Below are positions 43,986 to 55,773 of a DNA stretch of 64,000 bases, piece after piece. The DNA comes from Polaromonas sp. C04 (GTDB lineage: Bacteria > Pseudomonadota > Gammaproteobacteria > Burkholderiales > Burkholderiaceae_C). The stretch covers positions 124,001 through 188,000 of the forward strand of contig NZ_MUNS01000023.1 of NCBI RefSeq assembly GCF_002002705.1, written 5' to 3'. The notes under the pieces were generated by a model, which ran no database searches, was not told the DNA's origin, and saw only the letters and a program-made list of their open reading frames with translations. How positions within the stretch are numbered: the first letter of the stretch is position 1; each line of letters begins with the position of its first letter. Both the position numbers and the translations under genes were made by a program.

Positions 43986-45176
43986 ATGAACACGATGGAG
44001 AGAATTCTTCGCCTGATGGCGGACCGCAAGGCCTCGGACGTGTACCTGTCGGCCCACTCGCCGGCGCTGATCAAGATCAATGGCCAGTGCGTTCCCATCA
44101 ACGCGCAGGTGCTGCCGCCCGAGGCACCGCGCAACCTGCTGGCCGAAATCCTGGCGCCCGAGCGCATCGAGGAGCTGGAAAAGACCGGCGAGCTGAACAT
44201 GGCCTTTCCGCTCCATGGGGTCGGCAATTTCCGCATCAGCGGCCTGCGCCAGCGCGGCAGCTATGCCGCCGTGATCCGCTACATCGCCGACGACATTCCG
44301 CCGCTGGACTCGCTGAACCTGCCGCCCATCCTGAGCCAGCTGGTGATGGAAAAGCGCGGGCTGCTGCTGCTGGTGGGCGCCACCGGCGCGGGCAAGAGCA
44401 CGACGCTGGCCTCCATGATCGACCACCGCAACGAAAACGCCGTGGGCCACGTCCTCACGATCGAGGACCCGATCGAGTACATGTTCAAGAACAAGAAGTC
44501 CGTGATCAACCAGCGCGAGGTCGGCACCGACACCGAGTCGCTGCAAACCGCGCTGCGCAACGCGCTGCGGCAGGCACCCGACGTGATCCTGATCGGCGAA
44601 ATCCGCGACCGCGACACCATGTCCTCGGCCATCGCCTACGCCCAGTCGGGCCACCTGTGCCTGGCCACCATGCATGCCAACAACAGCTACCAGGCGCTGA
44701 ACCGGATCCTGAGCTTCTACCCCGTGGAAGTGCGCCCGACCATGCTGGGCGACCTGGCCGCCGCGCTCAAGGCCGTGGTGTCGCAGCGCCTGCTGCGCAC
44801 CGCCGCCGGCAAGCGGCTGCCCGCCGTGGAGGTCATGCTCAACACCAAGCTGGTGGCCGAGCTGATCGAGAAAGGCGACTTCCCGGGCGTCAAGGAAGCC
44901 ATGGAAAACTCGATTGCCGAGGGCTCGCAAAGCTTTGAAGAAGACATCGCGCGCCTGATTCTGGACGGCAGCGTCGAGCGCAAGGAAGGCCTGAGCCATT
45001 CGGATTCGCCCACCAACCTGATGTGGCGCCTGCAGAACAACCAGGTCCGGGCGGCCAAGGCGCTGGAAGAAGAGCCGCAAAGCGACGATCCTTCATTCAC
45101 AGAAATTACGCTGGACGTGCGCACGACCGGTTTCGGCGCCACCGGTTTTGGCAAGACGGGCTTTGGCCCGTTGTAA
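43986..45176 (+). CDS. pilU: Type IV pilus retraction ATPase PilU
   Basis: This 396-residue PilT/PilU-class hexameric ATPase has Walker A GATGAGKST, Asp box TIEDPIEYMF, Walker B VILIGEIRD and His box GHLCLATMHANN. The acidic C-terminal extension (EEEPQSDDPSFTEITLD) points to PilU rather than PilT. It ends in the repetitive tail TTGFGATGFGKTGFGPL. PilU helps PilT pull pili during twitching. The gene sits inside a lysine-biosynthesis block, 41 bases after dapD and 29 before dapE, with no pil neighbour in view. Confidence 0.9.
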   Translation: MNTMERILRLMADRKASDVYLSAHSPALIKINGQCVPINAQVLPPEAPRNLLAEILAPERIEELEKTGELNMAFPLHGVGNFRISGLRQRGSYAAVIRYIADDIPPLDSLNLPPILSQLVMEKRGLLLLVGATGAGKSTTLASMIDHRNENAVGHVLTIEDPIEYMFKNKKSVINQREVGTDTESLQTALRNALRQAPDVILIGEIRDRDTMSSAIAYAQSGHLCLATMHANNSYQALNRILSFYPVEVRPTMLGDLAAALKAVVSQRLLRTAAGKRLPAVEVMLNTKLVAELIEKGDFPGVKEAMENSIAEGSQSFEEDIARLILDGSVERKEGLSHSDSPTNLMWRLQNNQVRAAKALEEEPQSDDPSFTEITLDVRTTGFGATGFGKTGFGPL

Positions 45177-45190
45177 TGCCAATGCCCTGA

Positions 45191-49268
<4,078 letters not shown>

Positions 49269-49395
49269 GGGGATCGAATGACACTCAGCGGTGTAGAGTG
49301 GTTCGCCGATTCACTCGTTTTTGGAGCGCTCACCATGATGCACAGTCCCGGTCGCCTGGCCGTCGATTTGATCTCCCTCGCCTGATCGGCACGGC

Positions 49396-49929
49396 ATGCC
49401 GACCGCCCTGCAAATGGCTGCTGGCGACGAGGCCCTGTCGGCCGCCGTGCGCCGCAGCCACCAGTTGCTGCACCGGCGCGCACTAGTGGCCGCCGTGGCC
49501 AGCACGGTACCCGTGCCGGGGCTGGACTGGGCCGTGGACGCCGCCCTGCTGTCGCGCCTGCTGCCCAAGATCAGCGCCGAGTTCGGCCTCACGCCCGTGC
49601 AGCTCGACCGGCTGGACCCAGGCCAGCGCGCGCAAGTACAAAAGGCGGTCGCCGTGGTCGGGTCGGTGCTGATCGGCAAATTCATCACCAAAGAGCTGGT
49701 CTTTATGGCCGCGCAAAAGATCGGCATGCGCCTGACCGTGCAGCAGGCCGCCAAGTATGTGCCTCTGGCCGGCCAGGCCGTGTCCGCCGCCATGGGCTAC
49801 ACGGCCATCCGCTACCTGGGCGAGCAGCATATCCAGGACTGCGTGCGCGTGGCGCAGACGGCGCAGCTTGCGTTGCCGTCTCCGGCACCGTCCAACACCC
49901 GCGCCTTCAGCCCACCACGACTTCGCTGA
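49396..49929 (+). CDS. Hypothetical membrane-associated protein, DUF697-like
   Basis: This 177-residue protein carries hydrophobic helices at residues of about 30-50 (ALVAAVASTVPVPGLDWAVD), 80-105 (VVGSVLIGKFITKELVFMA) and 118-135. The first pattern, a glycine/proline-rich helix followed by a basic helix and FGL, resembles DUF697 proteins that accompany small GTPases. No GTPase gene is nearby. The start is uncertain: ATG 49396 lacks a good ribosome site. The 3' end overlaps the convergent EthD gene by 23 bases. Confidence 0.6.
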   Translation: MPTALQMAAGDEALSAAVRRSHQLLHRRALVAAVASTVPVPGLDWAVDAALLSRLLPKISAEFGLTPVQLDRLDPGQRAQVQKAVAVVGSVLIGKFITKELVFMAAQKIGMRLTVQQAAKYVPLAGQAVSAAMGYTAIRYLGEQHIQDCVRVAQTAQLALPSPAPSNTRAFSPPRLR

Positions 49930-50221
49930 TCTGGATCACCGGACTCAAATCGGTGTAGTTCGGAATGTCCGCCATGATCTCCTGCGCGTGCGGTCCGAAG
50001 CCGGCTTGAAACGACTCCACGGAATCACAGAAGATGTGGCACATGCCCACATAGGTCGCGGGCGCGCCAGCAGTGCCGCCGGCAAGCCCCTTGTCAATCG
50101 TGTAGTACTTGCAGGCGTCACCCATCTTGCTCTTGACCAGCGGCATGTGCTTGTCGCGGTAATACTCGTGGTTGAAACGGGCCCCGGGTGTGTTGGGGTA
50201 CATCACGCTGACTTTGATCAT
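49907..50221 (-). CDS. EthD family protein
   Basis: This 104-residue dimeric ferredoxin-like (alpha+beta barrel) protein begins MIKVSVMYPNTPGARFNHEYYRDKHMPLV, the EthD signature with FDxxYYxxxHxPL spacing. It ends GFGPHAQEIMADIPNYTDLSPVIQ. EthD was first seen with ether-degrading cytochrome P450 genes; most homologues have no proven role. ATG 50221 follows GGAGACA. It is divergent from a MaoC-type hydratase. Confidence 0.85.
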   Translation of the reverse strand: MIKVSVMYPNTPGARFNHEYYRDKHMPLVKSKMGDACKYYTIDKGLAGGTAGAPATYVGMCHIFCDSVESFQAGFGPHAQEIMADIPNYTDLSPVIQISEVVVG

Positions 50222-50384
50222 GGCTTGTCTCCAGTGGCTGGTCTTCAAGCATAGGGGAACAAACTCCGGGAGACAAGCAGTTGGGGCGAGATGGGGCGCT
50301 GCTGGTCTATCATGATGCCCGCGCCTTTCATCCAGCATTCAAGCGCTGGCATGGCCCGATCGGGCCACCTTTGCGGATCTCAGC

Positions 50385-50825
50385 ATGAACATGTACATCG
50401 GTCGCAGCTTCGACGAACTCAGTCTGGGCAATGAATTTGAAACCAGCCTGACACTCACGGAGGCGCACATCGTGCTCGGCGCCGGCTTGTTCTGCGACTT
50501 CAATCCACTGCACGTCGATGCAGCGTTCGCCGCGAAAAGCCGTTACGGCGGCCGCATTGCGCATGGCTACCTGACCAGCAACGCAATGGCCGCGCCGCTC
50601 GGCATGCTGTTCCACAGCACCGCCATCGCCTATGTCGAACATCACATCCGCTTTACCCACCCGGTGCGCGCCGGCGACACGCTCAAGGTGAAATGGACGG
50701 TCGCTGCGCTCGATGCCAAGCCGAAGATCGAGGGCGGGCTGGTCACGCTCGGGGGCACCTGCACCAATCAGGACGGCATCGAAGTCGCCAATGCCCAGGC
50801 GAAGATGCTGGTGCATAACGGCTGA
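50385..50825 (+). CDS. MaoC-type hotdog hydratase/dehydratase
   Basis: This 146-residue single-hotdog protein has the hydratase-2 motif DFNPLHVDAAFA, where Asp and His are the catalytic pair, followed by GGRIAHGYLTSN. A second conserved region is HIRFTHPVRAGDTL. It probably hydrates an enoyl-CoA in fatty-acid or aromatic degradation. It is divergent from the EthD gene and convergent with the DUF1993 gene. Confidence 0.85.
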   Translation: MNMYIGRSFDELSLGNEFETSLTLTEAHIVLGAGLFCDFNPLHVDAAFAAKSRYGGRIAHGYLTSNAMAAPLGMLFHSTAIAYVEHHIRFTHPVRAGDTLKVKWTVAALDAKPKIEGGLVTLGGTCTNQDGIEVANAQAKMLVHNG

Positions 50826-50871
50826 CCCGAACAATGCGGATGCAGGCGGTATTGGCGGAGCTGCAGCCGGG

Positions 50872-51378
50872 TCAGGGGTTGCCGAGGTAATCGCGTTTGC
50901 CAATCCCGACACCGTTGTGGCGCAGGATGTTGTACGCAGTCGTGATGTGAAAATAGACATTCGGCAGGGAATGTCCCAGCAGGAGTTGCATGCCCTTGTA
51001 GTGCGTTTCCTTGCCCGCGACCTTGAGCACGACCTCCTTGTCTTCGGTGCCGTCGATCTGCGCGGGCGACACGCTCTGGATAAAGGCAATCGTTTTGGCA
51101 ATACGAACCTTGAGTTCCGCCAGAGTTTTTTCATGGTCGTCATAGACCGGCACATCCAGCCCCGCCAGGCGCGCCACGACGCTTCTGCTTTTATCGCAGG
51201 CGATCTGCACCTGCTTTGCGAAAGGCAGCATATCGGGGAACAGCCGATAGTTCATCAGCGTGGAAACATCGAGCTTCCTGGCGTCGACATGAGCCTGCGC
51301 CTTGTCCAGAATGTTCGACAGGTTGCCGAGGATGTTCGCCAGCCGCGGCACGCTGGCCTGATACATGGAAATGGTCAT
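50872..51378 (-). CDS. DUF1993 family protein
   Basis: This 168-residue protein begins MTISMYQASVPRLANILGNL and has DVSTLMNYRLFPDMLPFAKQ and the C-terminal HSLPNVYFHITTAYNILRHN. This is the DUF1993 pattern, a four-helix DinB-like bundle. The histidines in the last two helices could bind metal, as in DinB relatives. No function is established. The ribosome site before ATG 51378 is weak. It is divergent from the amino-acid ABC importer. Confidence 0.82.
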   Translation of the reverse strand: MTISMYQASVPRLANILGNLSNILDKAQAHVDARKLDVSTLMNYRLFPDMLPFAKQVQIACDKSRSVVARLAGLDVPVYDDHEKTLAELKVRIAKTIAFIQSVSPAQIDGTEDKEVVLKVAGKETHYKGMQLLLGHSLPNVYFHITTAYNILRHNGVGIGKRDYLGNP

Positions 51379-51494
51379 GGTGAAATCTTGAAGTGCAAGA
51401 GAGAAGGTCGAAGTACCGATTCTGACACCCGGACGGTGGGCGGTGGACGAGCGAGCAGCCCCAGGCCCGCCCCGCCGGCGCCTGCGAGGCGCTC

Positions 51495-51522
51495 TTGCGC
51501 TGGCTCTCTGAAGGCATACAAT
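51495..51522 (+). promoter_or_regulatory. Candidate sigma-70 promoter of the amino-acid ABC operon
   Basis: TTGCGC at 51495-51500 and TACAAT at 51517-51522 with a 16-base spacer. The -10 matches five of six positions. Transcription would start near 51529, just ahead of the AAGGAGA ribosome site and TTG start of the binding-protein gene. Confidence 0.45.
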
Positions 51523-51548
51523 AATTTTTCAAAATCAAGGAGAACGCT

Positions 51549-52373
51549 TTGAAAAGCAAATCACTTCTCGCCGCATTGGCCGCTCCCCTGATCGCCGGAC
51601 TGGCTTTTTCCGTTTGTGCCACGACGGCCTCGGCCGCGGATAGCGCTGGCGGTCAAATGTCCATCGTCGTGGGTGCCGATACCACGTTCCCGCCGTTCGA
51701 GACAGAGGTGAATGGCAAGGTATCGGGCTTCGATATCGACATGATCAGCGCCATCGCCAAGGCTGAAGGCATGACCATCACCCTGAAAACCATGCCGTTC
51801 AACGGAATCATCCCGAGTCTGCAGGCCGGATCGATCGATGCCGCGGTCGCGGGGATCACGATCAAGAAAAGCCGCATGCAGAGTGTCGACTTCAGCAATG
51901 CGTACTACAAATCGGGTCTGTCGGTGCTCGTCAAGAGCGACTCCAAGATCAAGAGTTTCGCTGACCTGAAGGGCCACGTCGTCGCGACGAAGAAGGCCAC
52001 GTCGTCGGTCGACTACATGACCGCGCACGGCATCAACCCGGAGTACATCAAGCAGTTCCAGGACATCGATACCGCCTACCAGGCGCTTGCCACCGGCGGT
52101 GTGGACGCAGTGGTGTTCGACAACCCGGTCAATGTCAACTTCAAGACATCGCACCCGGGCATGAAGGTCGTGGGTGATCTGCTGACCGGTGAATACTACG
52201 GTATCGCGGTGAGCAAGAAGAATCCTGCACTGGCCGGCAAGATCAATGACGGTCTGGCCAAGATCAAGAAGAGCGGCGAGTACCACCAATTGTTTGTGAA
52301 GTACTTTGGTGGTGATGTCAGCGGCGCAGTCAACGGTGTGATGAAACCGGCCGACGTGGCGATCACAGACTAG
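51549..52373 (+). CDS. Periplasmic amino-acid-binding protein of ABC importer
   Basis: This 274-residue protein starts at TTG 51549, fixed by an AAGGAGA site eight bases away. A signal peptide (AALAAPLIAGLAFSVCATTA) ends near residue 30. The mature family 3 solute-binding protein has VVGADTTFPPFETEVNGKVS, GFDIDMISAIAKAEG and GSIDAAVAGITIKKSRMQSV; the central ITIKKSR arginine usually holds the ligand carboxylate. It delivers a polar amino acid such as glutamine to the GlnPQ-like complex encoded downstream. Confidence 0.9.
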   Translation: MKSKSLLAALAAPLIAGLAFSVCATTASAADSAGGQMSIVVGADTTFPPFETEVNGKVSGFDIDMISAIAKAEGMTITLKTMPFNGIIPSLQAGSIDAAVAGITIKKSRMQSVDFSNAYYKSGLSVLVKSDSKIKSFADLKGHVVATKKATSSVDYMTAHGINPEYIKQFQDIDTAYQALATGGVDAVVFDNPVNVNFKTSHPGMKVVGDLLTGEYYGIAVSKKNPALAGKINDGLAKIKKSGEYHQLFVKYFGGDVSGAVNGVMKPADVAITD

Positions 52374-52411
52374 GCTCCCTTTCATTTGCCGGGCTGACAC
52401 GAGGGACGCGC

Positions 52412-52443
52412 GGTGCGCACGTTGCGCTGCGCACCTTGTTTTC
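52412..52443 (+). terminator. Hairpin plus T-rich tract between binding protein and permease
   Basis: GGTGCGCA (52412-52419) and TGCGCACC (52428-52435) form a perfect 8-bp stem, followed by TTGTTTTC. It lies in the 119-base gap of the ABC importer operon. Such partial terminators are known to keep the binding protein more abundant than the membrane complex; that role here is inference. Confidence 0.6.
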
Positions 52444-52492
52444 AGCCACACCGGAATCGATGGCATAAAAAAACAAGACGAGGCCAAGGCTT

Positions 52493-53161
52493 ATGAATGT
52501 AATCTGGCAAAACCTCCCCGTTCTTCTGGATGGACTGCGCCTCACGATCCAGTATGCGATCGTCGCGATCATCCTCATGGTGATCATCGGCCTGGTCGCG
52601 GCGCTGATGCGCCTGTCCCGGTTCCGCATCCTGAACTGGCTCGCGTCGACATACGTCGAGATATTCCGTTCCACCCCGCTGCTGGTCCAGCTGTTTTTCA
52701 TCGTGCTGGGGCTGCCCGCCATCCTGCCGGTCAACGAATGGTTTGGGCAGCTGACCTATCCGATTCTGGCTGCGGCGTTCACGCTCAGTTTGAACGAAGG
52801 CGCGTACGTCACGGAGATCATTCGCGCGGGCATTCTGGGTGTCGATCGAGGCCAGAGGGAAGCAGCTGAGAGCATCGGCATGACGGGCTTCCAGACCATG
52901 CGCTACATCGTGCTGCCACAGGCGTTCAAGCGGATGATTCCGCCGCTGGTCAATCAGGCGGCGCAAACGATCAAGGACACCTCGCTGCTGGCGCCAGTGG
53001 GCATCATCGAACTCGTCTACAAGGGCGAGATCGTTATCGCATCCACGTTCGAGTCATTCAAGATCTGGGGCCTGATCGCCGTCCTGTACTTCATCATCAT
53101 CTTCGCGGTGTCGCAGTGGGCGTCTCATCTGGAGAGGAGGCTTCAAGTTGATAAACGTTAA
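52493..53161 (+). CDS. Amino-acid ABC importer permease (GlnP/HisM type)
   Basis: This 222-residue inner-membrane permease has five predicted segments. The coupling-helix EAA motif is visible in [20 protein letters not shown], and the early [16 protein letters not shown] is typical of polar-amino-acid permeases. It likely forms a homodimer with the single ATPase. It overlaps the ATPase gene by 14 bases. ATG 52493 has an AAGGCTT-like weak ribosome site. Confidence 0.9.
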   Translation: MNVIWQNLPVLLDGLRLTIQYAIVAIILMVIIGLVAALMRLSRFRILNWLASTYVEIFRSTPLLVQLFFIVLGLPAILPVNEWFGQLTYPILAAAFTLSLNEGAYVTEIIRAGILGVDRGQREAAESIGMTGFQTMRYIVLPQAFKRMIPPLVNQAAQTIKDTSLLAPVGIIELVYKGEIVIASTFESFKIWGLIAVLYFIIIFAVSQWASHLERRLQVDKR

Positions 53162-53870
53162 CAATCTCCACAAGTCCTTTGGCGCGCACGAGATCCTCAA
53201 GGGCATCAACAATCATGTGCAGGAGAAGGAGGTCGTTGTTGTCATCGGCCCGTCGGGCAGCGGCAAGAGCACGTTCCTGCGATGCCTGAACGGGCTGGAA
53301 GAGGTGACAAGCGGTGAAATCGAAATCGCCGGCATGAAGCTCACCCACTCCAGGAAGAATATCCACAAGCTGCGCCAGCATGTGGGCATGGTGTTTCAGC
53401 AGTTCAACCTGTTCAAGCACCTGACCATTCTGGAGAACATCACGATCGGCCCGCGCAAGGTCAAGAAAATGTCGGAGGCCGACAGCAACAAGATTGCGCG
53501 CGAACTACTGGCGAAGGTCGGCCTGTCGGGCAAGGAAGACAGCTACCCCGATCAGCTCTCCGGCGGCCAGCAGCAGCGTGTGGCGATCGCCCGGGCACTG
53601 GCGATGGAGCCCGCCGTCATGCTGTTCGACGAACCCACCTCCGCGCTCGACCCCGAAATGGTCGGTGAAGTGCTGCAGGTGATGAAGGCGCTGGCGGTCG
53701 AAGGCATGACGATGGTGGTCGTCACCCACGAGATGGGCTTTGCCCGCGAGGTCGGGCATCGCGTCATCTTCATGGACGGCGGCTACATCGTCGAAGAAGG
53801 AAAGCCGCAAGATATCTTTTCGAATCCGCAAGCCCAGCGCACGAAGGACTTTTTGGCAAAAATTCTGTAG
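53148..53870 (+). CDS. Amino-acid ABC importer ATPase (GlnQ type)
   Basis: This 240-residue ATPase has Walker [11 protein letters not shown]-loop [10 protein letters not shown], signature [15 protein letters not shown], Walker [15 protein letters not shown] and H-loop THEMGFAR. It is the polar amino-acid (HisP/GlnQ) class. The start is TTG 53148, supported by GAGGAGG just upstream and by the family N-terminus [11 protein letters not shown]. It is the last gene of the three-gene operon. Confidence 0.92.
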   Translation: MINVNNLHKSFGAHEILKGINNHVQEKEVVVVIGPSGSGKSTFLRCLNGLEEVTSGEIEIAGMKLTHSRKNIHKLRQHVGMVFQQFNLFKHLTILENITIGPRKVKKMSEADSNKIARELLAKVGLSGKEDSYPDQLSGGQQQRVAIARALAMEPAVMLFDEPTSALDPEMVGEVLQVMKALAVEGMTMVVVTHEMGFAREVGHRVIFMDGGYIVEEGKPQDIFSNPQAQRTKDFLAKIL

Positions 53871-53944
53871 CCGGCTGCACAGAATTGACTTTGCCCACGA
53901 GACTCTCCAAAAGCCGCTTTAACCTGAAGCAGGCATACATTGGG

Positions 53945-54592
53945 TCAAGCCTGATCTGCGAGTTGTCCGCTGGCGATGTAGACGGTATCCAGCAGCAGTG
54001 TTTCCACATTCAGGGGCCCGATGCGCGCGGCCAGCCGGCTCCAGGGTTTATCGAGCCCCTCCAGCGTCGTGACGGAGTGCAGCGCTGCGGACCACACGAA
54101 CAGGTTTGCGGGGATAGCCCAGCTCCACTTGAGCCCGCTGGCGACCACTCGCGCGCCCGGCTTCAAATGATGGAGCACATTGGCGAGCGCATCGGACCGG
54201 CGCAGGAGGTCGTGCGTGAAATGGAACAGGGCGGCATCTGCCGGTCGCGGTATCTTGGCCGTCTCGACCGGCGAGCACAGCAAAACCACATTTCTCCAGT
54301 GGTTCTGCATGACCCGCGCTTTAGCCTTCGCTATCATCTCGGGGCTCTGGTCGATGCCGATGACCCGACCTTTGGCGCCGACCCCCTGCCGCAGCAAGGC
54401 CAGGCTGAGCCCGGTGCCGCATCCCACGTCCAGCACGACGTCACCGTGCCTGAGCGCAAGGCGCGAGATCGCCATGCGCCGGATCGGCTCGAAGAGTGCC
54501 ATTTCCAGGTCGTACCGGGCGGCACGCTGGCGGTACAGGGCCAGCGCCTCCGTCCGATCAGGATCAGGACCCGATTTGCCAGTTTTTCTCAA
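53945..54592 (-). CDS. Class I SAM-dependent methyltransferase
   Basis: This protein of about 215 residues has motif I VLDVGCGTGLSL, then GIDQSPEMIAKAKARV (motif post-I) and AALFHFTHDLLRRSDALANV. It is a small Rossmann methyltransferase of the UbiE/Methyltransf_25 type; the substrate is unknown. The start is uncertain. TTG 54592 (RKTGKSGPDPDR) with GGAG ahead is preferred; longer readings to 54745 show no conserved pattern. It lies convergent with the ABC importer and 3' of tRNA-Lys. Confidence 0.75.
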   Translation of the reverse strand: MRKTGKSGPDPDRTEALALYRQRAARYDLEMALFEPIRRMAISRLALRHGDVVLDVGCGTGLSLALLRQGVGAKGRVIGIDQSPEMIAKAKARVMQNHWRNVVLLCSPVETAKIPRPADAALFHFTHDLLRRSDALANVLHHLKPGARVVASGLKWSWAIPANLFVWSAALHSVTTLEGLDKPWSRLAARIGPLNVETLLLDTVYIASGQLADQA

Positions 54593-54762
54593 GCTCGTTC
54601 TCCAGACAGCGCAGGCGATTTTCCGCCCAAGTCCCGGTTCGACGCAGCCCAGGCTGCAAGGGCGGCGCCCACACCTGCAATACCGCGAAGCCTTGGCGCG
54701 GACTTCCCGGAGCAAAAAAGACGGGGTCTGCAGGCGCGCGAACACCCCCGCCCTTGAGAAGC

Positions 54763-54799
54763 AAAAAAGCCAGCTATCGTTTCGATAGCTGGCTTTCTA
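54763..54799 (-). terminator. Intrinsic terminator of tRNA-Lys
   Basis: A perfect 14-bp stem (AAAGCCAGCTATCG at 54766-54779 with its complement at 54783-54796) and a three-base loop. On the minus strand it is followed by TTTTTTGC. It lies 10 bases 3' of the tRNA. Although it contains TAGCTGGC it does not belong to repeat family A. Confidence 0.85.
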
Positions 54800-54808
54800 T
54801 GTGTAGCT

Positions 54809-54884
54809 TGGTGGGACCTGCGGGGGTCGAACCCACGACAAACGGATTAAAAGTCCGCTGCTCTACCAACTGAGCTAAGGTCCC
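54809..54884 (-). tRNA. tRNA-Lys (anticodon TTT)
   Basis: 76 bases reading GGGACCTTAGCTCAGTTGGT at the 5' end. The acceptor stem is GGGACCT/AGGTCCC. The anticodon loop CTTTTAA gives anticodon TTT, the T loop is GTTCGA, and CCA is encoded at the 3' end. All cloverleaf stems pair. It stands alone between tcdA and a methyltransferase gene and has its own promoter and terminator. Confidence 0.98.
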
Positions 54885-54902
54885 TCAAGGCTTTCGCCTG
54901 AT

Positions 54903-54932
54903 CTTTGCTTTTCAGCAAAGCCATAAATTATA
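54903..54932 (-). promoter_or_regulatory. Promoter region of tRNA-Lys with leader hairpin
   Basis: On the minus strand a perfect TATAAT (54927-54932) lies about 43 bases ahead of the tRNA. The -35 region is A-rich without a good TTGACA. Between it and the tRNA is a hairpin CTTTGCT/AGCAAAG (54903-54920). This could be part of the 5' leader removed by RNase P or mark the 3' end of the tcdA transcript. Confidence 0.5.
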
Positions 54933-54954
54933 ACGTGATTGGCGCCTGCTTTTT

Positions 54955-55773
54955 TCAGTGCCGCACCGCCAACTGATCGAGAATCCAGCCCGCCGCGCAT
55001 TGCCCGAAGGTGGCAGTGACGCTGACTACCGAGCCATAGCCGTGGCAGTTGAGGGAGCCGTCCCCTTCCACGGCGCAACTGGCATCGGGCGGCATGACGG
55101 CTTCGCGGCTGAAGACGCAGGCGATGCCGATTTTCTTGCCCTCGCGCGGCGCGCCGTGCTCCTTGCGCAGGCGGTAGCGCAGTTGGGCCAGCAGCGGGTC
55201 GTGCGTGGTGTGGGCCAGATCGTCGATGTCGACCTTGTGCGCATGGCGCTTGCCGCCGGCCGCACCGGCGCAGATGAACATGGCGCCGCTCGCGCGCGCC
55301 CAGGCGGCCATGGCGGTTTTGGCCTGGACCTGGTCACAGGCGTCGATCACGGCATCCACCCCCGCGGGCAGCAGTTGCGGCCAGTTGGCCGCCTCGACGA
55401 ATTCCTCGATGCCGGTGACGACGCACGCGGGGTTGATCTGGCCGATGCGCTCGCGCATGGCCAGCACCTTGGCCTGGCCGAGCGTGGCGTCCAGCGCCTG
55501 AATCTGGCGGTTGATGTTGGATTCGGACACGTGGTCCAGGTCGATCAGCGTCAAGCGCGCCAACCCGCTGCGCGCCAGCGCCTCGGCGGCCCAGGAGCCC
55601 ACGCCGCCGATGCCGACGACGGCCACATGGGCGGCGCGAATCCGCGCGGCTCCGGCCACGCCGTACAGGCGCGCCAGCCCGCCAAAGCGGCGCTCTGCGT
55701 CAACGGCAATGTCGCCCGGCAAGCTGACGGGCAGCGGATTGTTTTGGTTCAAGCCGTGCGCTCCATGCGCCAT
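54955..55773 (-). CDS. tcdA: tRNA threonylcarbamoyladenosine dehydratase (CsdL/TcdA)
   Basis: This 272-residue E1-like enzyme cyclises t6A37 to ct6A in tRNAs in an ATP-dependent step. Motifs are the nucleotide-binding GIGGVGSWAAEALARSG, LIDLDHVSESNINRQ, and the DACDQVQAKTAM region. The C-terminal ATFGQCAAGWILDQL contains the conserved cysteine. Length fits the family. ATG 55773 overlaps the 3' end of the yedE-like gene by 25 bases, so the two are co-transcribed. Confidence 0.93.
   Translation of the reverse strand: MAHGAHGLNQNNPLPVSLPGDIAVDAERRFGGLARLYGVAGAARIRAAHVAVVGIGGVGSWAAEALARSGLARLTLIDLDHVSESNINRQIQALDATLGQAKVLAMRERIGQINPACVVTGIEEFVEAANWPQLLPAGVDAVIDACDQVQAKTAMAAWARASGAMFICAGAAGGKRHAHKVDIDDLAHTTHDPLLAQLRYRLRKEHGAPREGKKIGIACVFSREAVMPPDASCAVEGDGSLNCHGYGSVVSVTATFGQCAAGWILDQLAVRH

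Noticed and set aside
54763-54799. Possible tenth copy of repeat family A (contains ATAGCTGGC)
   Set aside because: The rest of the core is missing, and the perfect stem with a T tract explains it fully as the tRNA-Lys terminator.
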